NCBI RefSeq assembly: GCF_037038585.1
Contig: NC_092560.1
Span: 84,987,549 to 85,051,548 of the forward strand
Length of the DNA: 64,000 nucleotides
Origin: Patagioenas fasciata
Taxonomy: Eukaryota; Chordata; Aves; Columbiformes; Columbidae
Direction: 5' to 3'
Positions 22,880-35,060 of the stretch are shown one piece after another. A program made the translations under genes and the position numbers. The notes beneath the pieces are model-generated. The model searched no databases. It saw only the letters and a list, made by a program, of their open reading frames with translations, and was not told the DNA's origin. Numbering within the stretch: position 1 is the stretch's first letter; every line of letters starts with the position of its first letter.

Positions 22880-23765
22880 GGCAGAGCCGGTGATGCCGGT
22901 GTCCCGGTGATGCTGGGGCTGGTGTCCCAGTGATGCCGGTGTCCTGGTGATGCTGGGGCCGGTGTCCTGGTGATGCTGGTGTCCTGGTGATGCCGGCATT
23001 TTGGTGATGCCAGTGTCCTGGTGATGCCGGTGTCCCAGTGATGCTGGTGTCCTGGTGACGCCGGGGCCGGTGTCCTGGTGATGCTGCTGTCCCGGTGATG
23101 CTGGTGTCCTGGTGATGCCGGAGTTCTGGTGATGCCGGTGTCCTGGTGACGCTGGTGTCCTGGTGATGCTGGTGTCCCGGTGATGCCAGGACCAGTGTCC
23201 CAGTGATGCCAGTGTCCCGGTGATGCTAGTGTCCCAGTGATGCCGGTGTCCTGGTGATACCGGGGCTGGTGTCCCAGTGATGCCAGTGTCCTGGTGATAC
23301 TGGTGTCCCAGTGATGCCGGTGTTCTGGCGATGCCAATGTCCTGGTGATGTTGGTGTCCTGGTGATGCTGGGGCTGGTGTCCCAGTGATACCAGTGTCCT
23401 GGTGATGCTGGTGTCCCAGTGATGCCGGTGTCCTGGTGATGCCGGTGTCCTGGTGATGTTGGTGTCTTGGTGATCCTGGTGTGCCAGTGATGCCGGCATT
23501 CTGGTGATGCCGGTGTCCTGGTGATGCTGGTGTCCTGGTGATGCTGGTGTCCGGCTGATGCCAGCGTTCTGGTGATGCCAGTGTCCTGATGATGCTGGGA
23601 CTGGTGTCCTGGTGATGCCGGTGTCCCGGTGATGCCAGTGTCCCGGTGATGCCAGGGCCAGTGTCCCAGTGATGCCGGTGTCCCGGTGATGCCGGTGTCC
23701 CAGTGATGCCGGTGTCCCGGTGATGCCGGTGTCCCGGTGATGCCGGGGCTGGTGTCCCAGTGCCA
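22880..23765. repeat. Minisatellite 11: 17 bp unit, about 50 copies
   Basis: The unit is GTGATGCCGGTGTCCCG with CTGG/CCAGT variants. The period is 17 bp (TGATGCC at 23704, 23721, 23738), interrupted by a seven-base insertion (GGGGCTG or GGGGCCG) roughly every 100-200 bp. Minus-strand His/Thr/Pro-rich open frames of 259 and 386 codons are by-products. Confidence 0.97.
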
Positions 23766-23935
23766 GGAGCGGTGCCGCCAGTCCCCAGCAAAGCCAATGT
23801 GGGTATGTTGATGCCTGGCGCCCCGGAGCTCCCGCAGCCCGGGGATGCTCCGCAGCCCGGGGTTGCTGAGCCGCTGTAATGTGTTATGACACAGATCAGC
23901 TGCCGTTCCCCAGTCTCAAAGGAAACCTTGAGGAA

Positions 23936-24330
23936 TCGCATTCCTTTGACTGTATTAAATTATCTGCAACTGTTGTCCTTTAAACACAAACTCAAGGCCC
24001 TTTCGCTGGAGCATTAAGCATGGATGGCAGGGAGGGTGAAATCTCTTTAAAGCTATTGTTTCTTTGGCTATTTGGTTTACCTTTAGTTTTATAACAAAGT
24101 AAAGTAATAAATGAAGGGTTAGGAGAATTGTTACTATAGCAATCCCCATGGTAACATAAAAAATACCACAAACACTCATCTTCAGACTGGAGCTCCTGGG
24201 AGAGCAGGACTCGCAGTGAAACGCAGGGATGGCTCTGCCTGTCGGCCACACGAAATCCCCCAAAATCTCAAATTACGCTCAGGAAAAGTTAATGCTGTTA
24301 AATAAACATAGTATCTTGAATCTTCACTGT
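23936..24330. promoter_or_regulatory. AT-rich candidate element with paired RFX X-box-like motifs
   Basis: Two adjacent X-box-like sequences lie at 24130-24143 (GTTACTATAGCAAT) and 24144-24155 (CCCCATGGTAAC, perfect right half). They are embedded in AT-rich sequence with TTTTATAACAAAG and TTTAAAGCTATTG words. RFX factors bind such sites in ciliary and neural enhancers, but activity here is inference. Confidence 0.4.
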
Positions 24331-25500
24331 TTTCTTGCAAAATCCCAGTGAGCACATTGCTTTAGAAAGTGTTTCTGATCTGAACCCAAGTTTGCAAGGG
24401 GGATGCTTCTGTTCGTTGTCCGCGGGTCCCCTGGGTGTTGGCACAGCCCCGGTGGTGGCACAGCTCGGCCGTCACCAGCACAGGGCATTGCACCCGCACT
24501 GCACTCGCATTTCCCCCCGTCTCCTCACGTCTCTGCGAAAGGAGCAGATTCGGGAGCTATTCCACTCGCACCACGCGTCACCCGTGGAAAGGTGGAGGAG
24601 TCACTAACAGTCAGCCCAAGGGATGAAATAAAGACACCTGTTGAAGGAGCGCTCAGAGTCATTAATGAAAATAGTTATTCTGGGTTAAATCCTGATATTT
24701 TCCTTTAAAAGTAATGTTCTTGCTCTAGGAGAACTGCCCAAAGAATTGCAAGTGCGAGGTGTCGCTCCCGATGGCCCAAGCGCACTCGAGCTGCTCCCCC
24801 AGGGTCGAGCTCCCCAAAAAGAGCAGCAAAATCATGCAGCATCTCCCCGTTTTCCCTGCGGAAAAGCTGAGGCCCTTCAACAGGGATTTGAACTTGGGAC
24901 GCCAAGTGAATGGTGAGTGGGAAGAATCAAATGAGCGCTGGTGATCCCGCGCACAGAAACAAATAGGAAGGCAGGGGCGAGGGCCGGGTCGCTGCTGGGC
25001 TCTGCAGTTGGGCTGGACCGCAGCCACGCTCCGAGCCTCAGCATCCGTCCGGGGATAGATCTGGCTCTTCGGCAGGGCTGACAATTAGGCCGTACAGTTA
25101 ATATTTTTACAGCTGTTTTATTAATAACACATACAGAGCATCCAGCCAGGATTTGTTGGAGACACCTCAGGAAAATGACTGATGTAAATAACAGATGGAT
25201 GCGGAATATTCTTACAAACAGGCATAAAGATATTCCCATCTTGTTTAGAAGGAATTTAAATAGACAGATTGCAGATAAACAGGCAAACTGAAAAGAGGAG
25301 GCAGTGGGAATGGGAACTGATAAAAGCCAACGGCGATGTGGGGTCTTCGAAGCGGGGGGACGCTGCCAGCACCCAGAACCTGAGGTTGTGGCCCCCCCAG
25401 CTCTTGCAGGTCGGGCTCACCCACAGCTCCCCAGCCTGGAAATGCGGAGGACGGGGATCATTTCAACATCCTTGCAATGGGTTTGCCTTTAAATTTTAAC
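24331..25500. other. No confirmed gene; contains a MIR-like relic and an exon-like open segment
   Basis: The segment 24729-24912 is preceded by TGCTCTAG, ends at ATG|GTGAGT and is open in one frame for 61 codons. However, its 3-prime part overlaps a MIR-like relic, so it is not called as an exon. Confidence 0.4.
24835..24912 (-). mobile_element. MIR: Possible MIR SINE relic
   Basis: On the minus strand a tRNA B-box-like AGTTCAAATCC is followed by GGGCCTCAGCTTTTCCGCAG and AAACGGGGAGATG. These resemble the MIR order: B box, CCTCAGTTTCC, then AAAATGGGGATAAT. Most of the MIR core is missing and similarity is weak. Confidence 0.3.
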
Positions 25501-27246
25501 CCCGCTGTTACATGGGTTTACATCTACAAATCTCTTTGAATTTTTGTGCGCAGTGATAAAAGAGAGAAGGGAGCGGTGGGTATAATGCAGCGGAGCTTTT
25601 GAAGCAACGCCCAGCCAAAGGTGCTGTAACAGCCATTTATAGGGGCCACGGTCTTATATACATAGATATCTATAGTGTGTGTGTCTGGGTATAGGTATGT
25701 GCACGGATATAGTGCATTTATAAACGTACATGCACTAACTGGAGCAGGAACGCTTGCGGCTGGAACACGTGTCCTTGTGGGGCCAGAGCAGCTTGGAGGG
25801 GACGCGGGGAGTGAGGGTCCCTATGGTCACCCCGACAAAGCCACCCCGAGGCTGCTGCTCCAGCTTTCCTTTCATAAGCAAACTGCCGCCAGCCTCGACC
25901 CAAAACGGGCACATTTGTGGCCAAACCGCGCAAAGCCCGATCTGCCTGGGCAGTGAGCGCCGCCCCCTCAGGCACAGCCGGGAGCTCCGCACCTGCGCAC
26001 GGGTTCGCTCCGGATAGCGCCCTTCTGGTGCAAAGAGCCGCCACGCATCGCGTGTGCGGCACGAGCTGCTCAGCACCGCCCGTGTGCGATACACCGCTGC
26101 TTTGTGCGGAATCGGTAGAGCAAAATAAACTGGCGTCCGTCATACGGATGCGCAGTTGGATTCGCGCGTTGGGGTTTTCCTGGGAGCTTTGCGAGCAGAG
26201 CCGATGGTTCACAGCTGGAACCGCCGGGCTGTCCGGAGCACGGTGCCGAGGGCAGGGTGCCCAGAGGCAGCGATGGCCCCTTCTCTTCGGTTTCCTCCCA
26301 GGTCTTTGCGAGCAGAGCGTTTTCTCAGAGACGCAGCCTGCGGAGCCCTGGGATTAGATGAGAATTTCCGCTCTTATCTCTGGATAAAGGCAGTTGGCTG
26401 GAGGGCAGCGGCTGGGAGCGTGCCTCGCTGGCCCAGCAGCAGGTAAACAACCGCTGCATGAGCTCAGCGCTCAAGAATACTGCGCTGAGCTTGGGAAACA
26501 GCCCCGCAGCCAACGAGCGCCAAAGGACGGCAGAAGGTGCAGGGCCCCGCGCTCGCCGCAGCGCACAGAGCAGCGTGTGCACAGCACATCAGTGCTACCA
26601 AACATACACGGGAAAAAGTTAAATATCGGATTTCTGCTAGGAGCTGGAAAGGGTTATAGACAAGGAATGATAATTGTTTCATTGTATTAACCTAGCATCT
26701 GACACAGGATTAAGTATTCATCCTGCCTTTGCTCTAGGTGTTTGTGGCAGTAAATGGCCTCAGCGGGGCTGCCTCCCCCGGCTGGGAGCAGGATCCCGGT
26801 TCCCCAGCGATGCTGCTGAGCTCAAGAGGGGCTCGGAGGAGCCTCCAGGCGGGGGTGACACACACGGGTCTCCCCCAGTGAAGGAATGAACCATGGCTTA
26901 CCCCATTTCCTGCCTTCCAGCTGGTTTGCACTCAGATGAGTTCAGATCGAAATGCTAGCATGCCTTGCTCTTCAGTGAAGGTATAGATGGCATATATGGT
27001 ATGTATCAATAGCTGTGCCCGCAGCGCTGGAGCCGGGTTGCGCTCTGATTCTCAGTGTTGATCATTTACTCTCTGTTTCATGTTCTCCCCATGAAAGCCA
27101 TGGTAATATTCCCATGATCCAGACTAAACCAGAGAGGAACAGCGCGGCACAGCAGATGCAGGGGGCATCCTCGTGTCCTGACAGGCCGTGTACTGACACT
27201 ACGGCCCTGGTAGTACCGTGATTCTACATTAATGGGATGCTAAATA
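25501..27246. other. No gene seen; GC-rich 25740-26560
   Basis: An alternating TATA/GTGT stretch at 25650-25740 is followed by GC-rich unique sequence with moderate CpG density. Overlapping open frames on both strands reach 164 codons, as expected at this GC content. No first-exon or promoter motif is clear. Confidence 0.45.
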
Positions 27247-27312
27247 GAATCATCGAATCATAGAATCATTTTGGTTGGAAGAGACCCTCGTTAAGTCCAA
27301 CCGTTAACCTGT
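27247..27312 (-). mobile_element. CR1: CR1 LINE 3-prime end, antisense, short
   Basis: Reads AGAATCATCGAATCATAGAATC, then TTTTGGTTGGAAGAGACCCT and AAGTCCAACC. This is the reverse complement of the CR1 3-prime end, with two to three terminal octamers preserved. Only about 65 bp is recognisable. Confidence 0.93.
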
Positions 27313-28400
27313 GTATATATAAAAACGTCTGCGGGAATGCTGTCTGGGCAGCGTGGTGATCGCTCTTTCCTAAAGCCATGAGGATGAATTAATTGCTCTG
27401 GACTCCCTGAGTCATGATGAGCGATCCCATCATGATCTTTCATTAGGCTTTATCTATATAACCACCCCCCACACACAGGTGTATAAATATGTATTTATGT
27501 AAACACGTACTGAATATTGGTATAAATGCGGTGGAATTCTCTCTTATTGTCTTAAGCTGTCACTAATGCAGCAGCCGGGCTGCACAGGGCACAGGAGGGG
27601 TCCCACCTAATGCCCGTGGTACTGTTGATCTCGATTTACGCTGCTTCCAGCATCCTGAAACTCGCAGGTATGCACGTAGCACGTTCTCACCCCAGCACGC
27701 ATTCAGCAGAGAAACATCGCTCTGAATAGCGGTGAAGTCGGCAGCGTATGGAAAAAATACGAAAAGCAAACATATTCAGGAGTTCTAAAAATCAAACTGT
27801 GATAAATATCAGCATAACAAGCCTGGGCTGGGAACACACCGTCCTCCCAGAGGAGACCGTCTGACTATCAGTGCCTTTGGGAAGGCGCTTTCTCCAGGGC
27901 TCTGCACCGAGCGCAGGGGAAGATAAACACCAGCGCCTTTTCCAGCCTGCGCGTCTCCAGGCATCTAAATTAAGAGATGGTGTTATCAGTGATAAAAGTT
28001 CGTTCGGGGTGCATTTCAGTTGCTTCGGAGGTTTTTAAGGAGAAGAATAAACAAACAGCAATTAGCACCATATTGAACATCGCTGACATTTTGCGCAGCC
28101 TATTTCTGTCGCTGGTGGGGGCAGATCTGCTCTGGCGACTCGCTGCGTCTCGGCACAGCTGCCTGGCGACGCCCCCGTGATGGAGACGGCAGCTCCATCA
28201 CGGGACAGAGGGGCTCGCACCCCTCCTGGGCCTGGGCCAGCTCCAACCAGAGCTTCCCTGGTGGTCCACGGTGGAAAACCCTCTGGTTCTGGTGCTGTGG
28301 CTGGACAGAGCTGGCCCAGCGCCGCGTTGCACCAGCACCCCGAGGCTCCACCATCCATCCTGGTGGCCACTCCTGCGCTGGTGGCCGGCCAGATCAGAAC
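27313..28400. other. No gene seen; unique sequence
   Basis: Includes an AT-rich section at 27440-27560 (TATAAATATGTATTTATG). The rest is mixed. No supported exon. Confidence 0.45.
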
Positions 28401-28960
28401 ATGATACGCTGGCAATGTAATTCGATTGTGTTAACTCTAACTAACACCACACAACTTCCCGACGCTCGCGGAAGCCCCTTGCCGGGGATGGGCCGCTCGC
28501 CGCAGCAGCCATCGCTCCGTTAGCGGGGTGATCGGGAATCGCAGCGGAGATAAAGGAGAAGAACCAGAGGCAGATAGCGTATTGTGCTTAGCTTACTGAT
28601 GTGCTGAGCTCTACAGTACAGACGTCTTAACACATAAATTTAACAATTATTATTGTGTTGCCCTTTTCCAAGAAAGGGTAAAGGAGATTTGTAGGAGCAC
28701 TTAACACATGTAAATCCCCACCTCTTTAAACCAAAGCAGTGTGTTAAATGGGTCCATAAATATCATAAGTATTCTGTCCTTTTAGAAATCATACCTTTTT
28801 TTTTTCTCCTTTCTGTGCAATTAAACCTGTGCCTTATTATAACACAACTCTTGGGAACCAGACATTTAAAATACTCTAAACAGGTGTTTATTGAGACAGA
28901 CAACGATCTTCGTTGGGTTAAACCTAAGTTGAAGTCAAAGGCACGAGGCAGCATACGCAA
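28401..28960. promoter_or_regulatory. AT-rich candidate conserved noncoding element
   Basis: The main AT-rich part, 28570-28920, carries TTAACAATTATTATTG, CACATAAATTT, TTAAACCTGTG and an A/T run at 28795. A GC-rich stretch at 28450-28560 separates it from the upstream block. Confidence 0.4.
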
Positions 28961-29170
28961 CACGCGGCCCTGAGTCACGATTGGGCTCTCGCTTTGCCGA
29001 AAATGAGCTCGCGGCTCGTTCAGCCGCATCTCCCACCGCACGCAGGGCTGCGGTGTTCACCTGGGGCTCCTCTCTTTGCGGGGGGGATCTGCCCATTTCT
29101 GCGCTGGAGAAGCCCCCACGGGCCATGTCCTCGCCGTGCACCGCACCGCGTTTCTCTAACTGTTCCTTGC

Positions 29171-29480
29171 ACGCCTTCAACACGTATTATGATTGAAAAG
29201 TGCCTAATGTATAATTGATATGTTATGCTTATCACACAAAGCCCCAGTTGTAAATTAATGGGGTTGGACAGTGCTTAAATGCTGTATTTCCGAGTCAAAA
29301 TGCACTCGCTGGCCTGTTCCCTCTGTGATTGCTGCCATAACTCTGCGGTGTTGCATCACTGCCAATTTAACTACACTTTACCAGTCCCGTGAACAAGGAA
29401 AAATGAAAATCACATTTGGCACTTTTAACCAGATAATTATTTTTAAGGAACTAGCAGGAGCGTTCGATACATTCTGCAGT
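29171..29480. promoter_or_regulatory. Candidate conserved noncoding element
   Basis: Contains GTATAATTGATATG, TTGTAAATTAATGGGG, CCAATTTAACTAC, TTTGGCACTTTTAACCAG (NFI-like half) and GATAATTATTTTTAAGG. No repeats, few CpGs. One of the cleaner enhancer-like blocks in the window. Confidence 0.42.
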
Positions 29481-30300
29481 TTTTTCCATCTGTTGGGGCT
29501 GGCGTGCAAGGCTGGCGCTCCAGGAACGGGGCAGATCTCACGAGCGAGCGTGTCCGGGTTCCTGTGCGCTGGGGCGTGCGCACGGTGTCCGTTTGCGGCA
29601 CATCTGGCTGCAACGTGCGCCTCGTTAGCTACACCTGTAAATCTGGGGTCAGCGCCTGCGCCTGGAAGGGCCCAAATAACGAGCTGGTTGAACGGGGTAA
29701 TGAAGGGTGCAGGTGGGGCCGCTCGGCGCGGGCAGCGCTGGGGCCGCCCGGCGTTAATCGCCGCTGAAGCCGCTACGTACAAAATGTGTTTTCTCGGCAC
29801 AAAGCGCTTTGTCCAACTGCACTTGGGTAAAGTAACCAACTTTGTGTAATCCTATAATGCTCAACTTTCCTCGCTCAAGCGAACTAATCCGCGCGTTGTA
29901 TAAATCAGCTTGGGTGTTTGGTTAAGGTTCAAAGCCAGCCCAAATACTTTTGATTTGGGATGAAATATCCACTTGCTTCTTTTTCCCCTTGGCACGTTCC
30001 GTGCTTGGCCAAACTGAGTAAACCCCTAACGCGACGGAGCGCAGAGCAGGAGCCGGTGAGGAGCCTTCCCAGCCCTCCAGGGCTGCTGGAAACGGGACAA
30101 GCAACGCAGGCATTTGTGGCAGTGCCACCAGGGTGTCAGGGCACCCCAGCACAGAGAGGGGAGCTCCCCGGAGACGGGGTTGCCGTGTGCCGGCGCGGTG
30201 AGGGTGCCCTGGCTGTTGGGTCCACGGCAGCAAGCGAAGCGGGGCTGGGCAGGCTGGCTTCTAGGTTTGCTTTTTCAAATAACAGGGGGAACATCTCCTG
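29481..30300. other. No gene seen; GC-rich spacer
   Basis: GC-rich unique sequence between two AT-rich blocks. Open frames on both strands are expected from base composition. Confidence 0.45.
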
Positions 30301-30790
30301 CTCAATTCTGCAGTTGCTATAGTGATTGATTAAATTAAAACAAACCAAACAAACCCAACTTGTAAATTCAAAATCCTAATTGTACTGACAACAATCTAAA
30401 TGTGGTTAGAACAGTGAGTCACACTCCAGATTATGTATCTCAAATAAGGTTTTAATTTAAATTTAACAAGGCAATTATTGTACAGTATGTTAATTCAGTA
30501 TCATTTGATTAACAGAAACGTGTTGCTTGAGCTTTAACACCTATGGCATTTAGTTAGATCTATATCTATTGCATTGTTAAACCTCTCGGTGCTAAGAATT
30601 AACATACAATAAGCACACATGTAAATGCACCTTTCTAGGTTTGTTAATACACCTGTTGGATATTTAGTGTATGGCAGCTGATTATTAAAAGCGTATAGAG
30701 GTCCATCAGCCATGTAGCAAATATGGGCATTGCACATATGACATATACTGCCATCTACATTTGCTTAATATGCAGTAGAGGTCCCGAACA
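30301..30790. promoter_or_regulatory. Candidate conserved noncoding element, strongest AT-rich block
   Basis: About 490 bp with CTATAGTGATTGATTAAATT (PBX/homeodomain-like), CCTAATTGTACTG, AGGCAATTATTGTACAG, TTGATTAACAG, GATTATTAAAAGC and TTTGCTTAATATGC. Essentially no CpG occurs between 30310 and 30580. A chain of closely spaced homeodomain sites without any repeat is typical of deeply conserved enhancers. Confidence 0.48.
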
Positions 30791-31210
30791 CCTCGGACAG
30801 ACGTGAAGAGGAGGTGTCTTGTTCGGAACATCTCATCCGAAGTGCTCCAGGTTGTGTAAATGACCCTGTTCCCCAGCCCAGACCTCCCCGTGCTTTCCTT
30901 TGCAAAACACCAACGTTTTGCACCAAGTTGAAAACCAAACCAAAAAGTAGGGAGGCATAACGAAAACGCTCAATTCCGTACCGAGCTCCGTGCTGCAGAG
31001 CTGACTGCATGGCATTGTTTATTCATCTTCACGTCTAATCCCAGAAAAGCTTCTGTTTCTTCCTTTCTTCTTCTGTTTCTTTCGGGCCATCTGAGACACA
31101 TGAGAAACGGGGCCGTTCCCTCAGAAAACCTTCCAGATAGGGCCGGTTCCGTGCGGTTTTGCGGAGTGAAGCAGCACCGGGACACAACGCCAGGTCACGT
31201 TTCCCCTGCC
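30791..31210. other. No gene seen; mixed spacer
   Basis: Mixed-composition unique sequence with a pyrimidine-rich tract at 31020-31085 (TTCTGTTTCTTCCTTTCTTC). No exon is supported. Confidence 0.45.
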
Positions 31211-32060
31211 GAGCCCAGCCTGGAGCATTAACACATAATCATTTATTTTAAGCATGAGTTACTTTTAAACTACTAATGATTTTAAGCGATTTTGGATGGA
31301 TATTTATCTATAAATAAACCGCATTTCCCTTTCAACGCACATTCCCAAGCCTGTCTATAAATGCAGTTGATCACTAGGTTCACCCTCTCCTCAGGTTCAG
31401 AGCGATGGACTTTGGGGTTTTACCCTGGGCTGCTGGGAAAAGGAAAGGCAGCCGGGAACAAGGGACTGGAAATGGGTTACGGCACCGGTGCTGGGCGCTA
31501 AACCTGTTTTCCTATGCATATAGATTACAGTTTTGTGCATAGCAAGTAAACAGATGCATAAAGATGCATTGTTTCATAAGCATTAAAAAAAACCCCCGCT
31601 GCAAATATAGTGCTTTTAATTTGTTTTTATGATTACTTGTAATTAATTAGCATCAAAAGTAAATTATCAACATAGCTAAAACCTGAAATTGTACCAACAA
31701 ATGCAGGAATGGTTTTGCGGGTTTATCTTTATACCAAGGTGGAAAAGAGAAATTATCTTTTACTTTTTTAACTATGCTTAAATTAAAGTGTCAAAAGCTG
31801 GTGGCAGCGCAGCCTAAAAATGCACAAAAAGAGAAGGAATATTCTATAATTCCAAGCTGTGCAGGGAGCGTACCGTGCACATAAATATTTAAGGCAGTTC
31901 CAAGTCTGGCTCATTATTAAAGTTGGGTTTCAAAAAGAATTTTCAGAAATCATGTTTACACTTTATAGAGCAATTTATGAGGTCACTGCTCATGCAGCTC
32001 ATCAAAAACCTCAACCTTCGGCTGAAAGCCGTAAAATGGAGGCATTTTGACAGGATCTGG
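31211..32060. promoter_or_regulatory. AT-rich candidate regulatory block
   Basis: Two AT-rich cores: 31220-31380 (ATAATCATTTATTTTAAGC) and 31500-32050 (CTTGTAATTAATTAGC, AAATTATCAAC, TTTAAATTAAAG-type words). GC-richer sequence at 31390-31500 separates them. Confidence 0.42.
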
Positions 32061-32935
32061 AGACTTTTAACAAGTTGTTGCTGCTCGGCCCCGAGACACA
32101 TGGGGCTGGTTGTGTTTGGTGCACCTAAACCCACCCGTGGGTCGCGGACACAGCGATGCGCCTGCCCCATCCACCTGCCCCATCCGCCTGCCCTGATGTT
32201 TGTGGCCCCATCCTGTGGTCCTGCCAAACGGTTTGCACGGTCTGCGGGATGAAGGACACAGGGAGGGACGAGCGGCTGCGGTGGGCTGGTCCGGCTCATC
32301 TCCAGCCACCAAAACTGGACAACCGGGACGGGAGAGGACAGACAAATGAACAGCAACTCGGAGGGAGCTGGCATTGCTTGCCTGCATTGATTGAGTCCAA
32401 TGCAGTTCTGGTCATGTCGTGCACCATGGAAGAAGCACGGGGTCCACCGTCCATCGAGGGAAAACTCTGACATGCCATGTCGCCAACCTCCTTGGAGACA
32501 AAGCAGGGTCTGTGCAGGGAAACACTAAATCCAGGCTTTCGTTAAATCACTATATAAAGCCAGTTCTGCTGGAAGAGGCACCCGAGCGCAGGGTGATGGG
32601 GTGCAGAGGCCTCTTCTCAGCACCCATCCCTGCCAAGGGAACCGCTGACTGCCGTGGGCTGTCCCGTGGTTTTCAGTCGGGGATTATATCAGGTGTCCCC
32701 CAGTCTCTGGGGACCCTGCTGACCTGGGCGTCCTTAAGCCAGGCCCAGCGTCTGGACCGCGTTCAAGAGGGTTCAGCGAGGTTCAGGACAGGTGCTCCAC
32801 AGCTTCACAGTTCTCTGGCTTCCAAAAGCAGCACAGACCTGGGAAACAGAAGTTGGAGGCGCATCCACAACTCCCTGTTTCTGCGAGCGCATCTCCGACG
32901 TTTCCATCCTGGTACCTTCCCGTGAGCCACAGAGG
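32061..32935. other. No gene seen; short 14 bp tandem at 32160-32192
   Basis: Includes about three copies of a CCTGCCCCATCCRC-like unit at 32160-32192. A 168-codon + strand frame (32419-32925) has no recognisable domain and no splice context. Confidence 0.45.
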
Positions 32936-33310
32936 CTGCGAGCTCTCTTTCAAATGGGAGTAGTGCCTGATAAGCGCTTTTTAAACACCACTTTTACCAT
33001 TAAATGCCAAATCTAGAGCTCCGTGCATCGCCTCATTAGTTATTAATGAAGCAACATATTTGTTCAAAATTTATGATTGTTGATTTGCTCCCATCATTGT
33101 ATGAAATATTAACACAGCATTTGTACTTGCAACCATTTTGCAGACATTAGATTGTGAATTTGCATATTCATGAGTGCTCATAAATGTTTAAGGAGACAGC
33201 GCAGAAAGCATGTGAGCTGTCAGCGAGCCAGTAAAAAGGCATATTTACAGTGTTAATAAGTATTTGAGTTTATAGGACAAAACGGCAAGTTACAAATTAA
33301 ATGCATTGCG
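32936..33310. promoter_or_regulatory. Candidate conserved noncoding element
   Basis: Contains CATTAGTTATTAATGAAGC, TTTGTTCAAAATTTATG, TTGCATATTCATGAG (POU-like) and GTGTTAATAAG. CpG-poor and repeat-free across 33010-33300. Confidence 0.45.
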
Positions 33311-34735
33311 GTTTGCCTGTTGCAACGAACTGCAGGAGCTCTTTCCCCTCTTGTTTTTTAGTGGGCTGAGTAAACTTCAGCCGACCTGTGAAAGTCCGTG
33401 GAGCGGTTGGGATGGAGAGAAACCACCAGGGGTTTACCAGGGATGCACATGGGGAGATACGGGTGAGCACGTCCACCTGCCCTTGAGTACGAGTCCATCA
33501 AACAGCTGCTCTGCTGACCCCAGTCAAGTTTTGAAGGTGCTGTTGCAAGCAGGGAGAAATAGTAATGGCTTACAGCACTTATATTGACCATAAAATGTTA
33601 AATTAGTTTTATGAAATAATATTTTCATGTCTGTTGACTTTTTTAAAAGCAGGACAGTGATTCATCGGCAAGACAACAAAACTTCCTTTTCTGCTTACTG
33701 GATATTTTCCCCTCTGCAGAGCATAAATCATATTTTGCGTGAAGTGTGCATCCTCGCTTTGAGCGACCCATGTTTTAATAGCATGGCCGAGTCGGTTATT
33801 TTAATCTCTGGTACTTTATAATAAATGCTTTTTATTGATTTTTATTGTACAGCGCCCTGAATTGAATAAACCGGGTACACAGGCGGCTGAAGGAGAAAAC
33901 GCACTCAGCATGTTTCCGAGTTGAAGGTGGAAAGGCGCTGGTTGGCACTTTCTTTGCTCAGCGCCCCGCGAGCACCGTCTGAAGGAGCGAGGGCCGTGTG
34001 CCTGTTATTCTTGCCTCCTAAAGTCCGAGCACTGGGATGATTCTTCAGGAAGGCCAAATAGCCTACATAGAGGGAGTGTTTTATTTTTTATAAAGAAAGG
34101 AAACATTTTCTTTGAAAGCCAGAGGACCAGCTTATGTTTTCCCAACACTTAGTGCTGGGAAGGAGCTCAGGATTCTCTCTCCACTGCCGTGTGCATCGTG
34201 CTCACGTTGGGTGTCCAGGAGCACGTGGAAGCCAGCAGGACATGGAGCATGGAGGTTCTGCACCTGCAGCACCCAAACTCATCCCTCACCCCCTGCCCGG
34301 GGTCTCACAGTTTACCAAGGGCTGTATAACCCGTCACTAGCGGCTCCTTTAGCCAATATCGCTCTTGCCAACCAAACCCCGCTGATGCCCCCCGGGGAGC
34401 AGCTGGAGGTGCCAGCGCGGAGCTGTCATCGTGTGGTTGTCCCCGCAGGTGACCGGCGGCGGCAGCCACCGCACGGCAGCGCCGGAGCTCAGCGCTGGCT
34501 CCGTGCTCCTCGGCCCGAGACGAGCTGATTTCTTTGGGGTGCGATAACCACGACCTGCTCCATTAAGTAGCAAACAAAGTACAGCTGGATGTAGCAAGCT
34601 CAGCTGGACTCTTCGCTCTCGCAGAAGCTGCTTGATGAGGAAAGATGCTGTGCCCTTGTCGCACAGCTCCTGCTGTAGGCTGCGAAGACGGGCATCCATT
34701 GATTCCTGCGTAATATGGATTCACACTGCCTTTCC
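33311..34735. other. No gene seen; AT-rich 33590-33850
   Basis: An AT-rich core (TTTATTGATTTTTATTG near 33830) lies within otherwise mixed unique sequence. The part 34110-34560 is GC-rich with overlapping open frames of up to 138 codons, none supported. Confidence 0.42.
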
Positions 34736-35060
34736 GCAACAGCGTGTTTCACACCCTAAAATAACCTGGCAAAAAACATGCTTTTTCCTGCTGGTTTAGC
34801 TGTAAAATGTGTTACTACTCTAGGTAATGTGCTGCTTATTACACAATTACCTGAAGTGCTTTACAATGCATTAATTGCTGCTTGATTTAAACATTTCCCA
34901 TTTAGTAACCAAGCTATATCATTGTGACAAATTACAAGTCAATAATCGGGTTACTCAGAAGAGGAAATGAAGAAGCTGGAGACTGCTTCATTAAGGGAGC
35001 CAGACCATTGCTAAGTAAAATAGCGAGCTGATGCGATTATCAATATTGAGATGCATGGAC
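34736..35060. promoter_or_regulatory. Candidate conserved noncoding element
   Basis: Repeat-free and CpG-poor, with TATTACACAATTACCTG, AATGCATTAATTGC, GACAAATTACAAGTC and GTCAATAATCGGG. The word AATGCATTA at 34865-34873 recurs in other AT-rich blocks of the window. Confidence 0.46.

Noticed and set aside
24729-24912. Exon-like segment between TGCTCTAG and GTGAGT encoding a CPKNCKC-like start
   Set aside because: Several other frames are also open here, the 3-prime half overlaps a MIR-like relic, and its 3-prime phase (1) does not fit the phase-0 candidates downstream.
25740-26560. CpG-island promoter
   Set aside because: GC-rich with moderate CpG, but no first-exon pattern, and density is not clearly above the surrounding GC-rich unique sequence.
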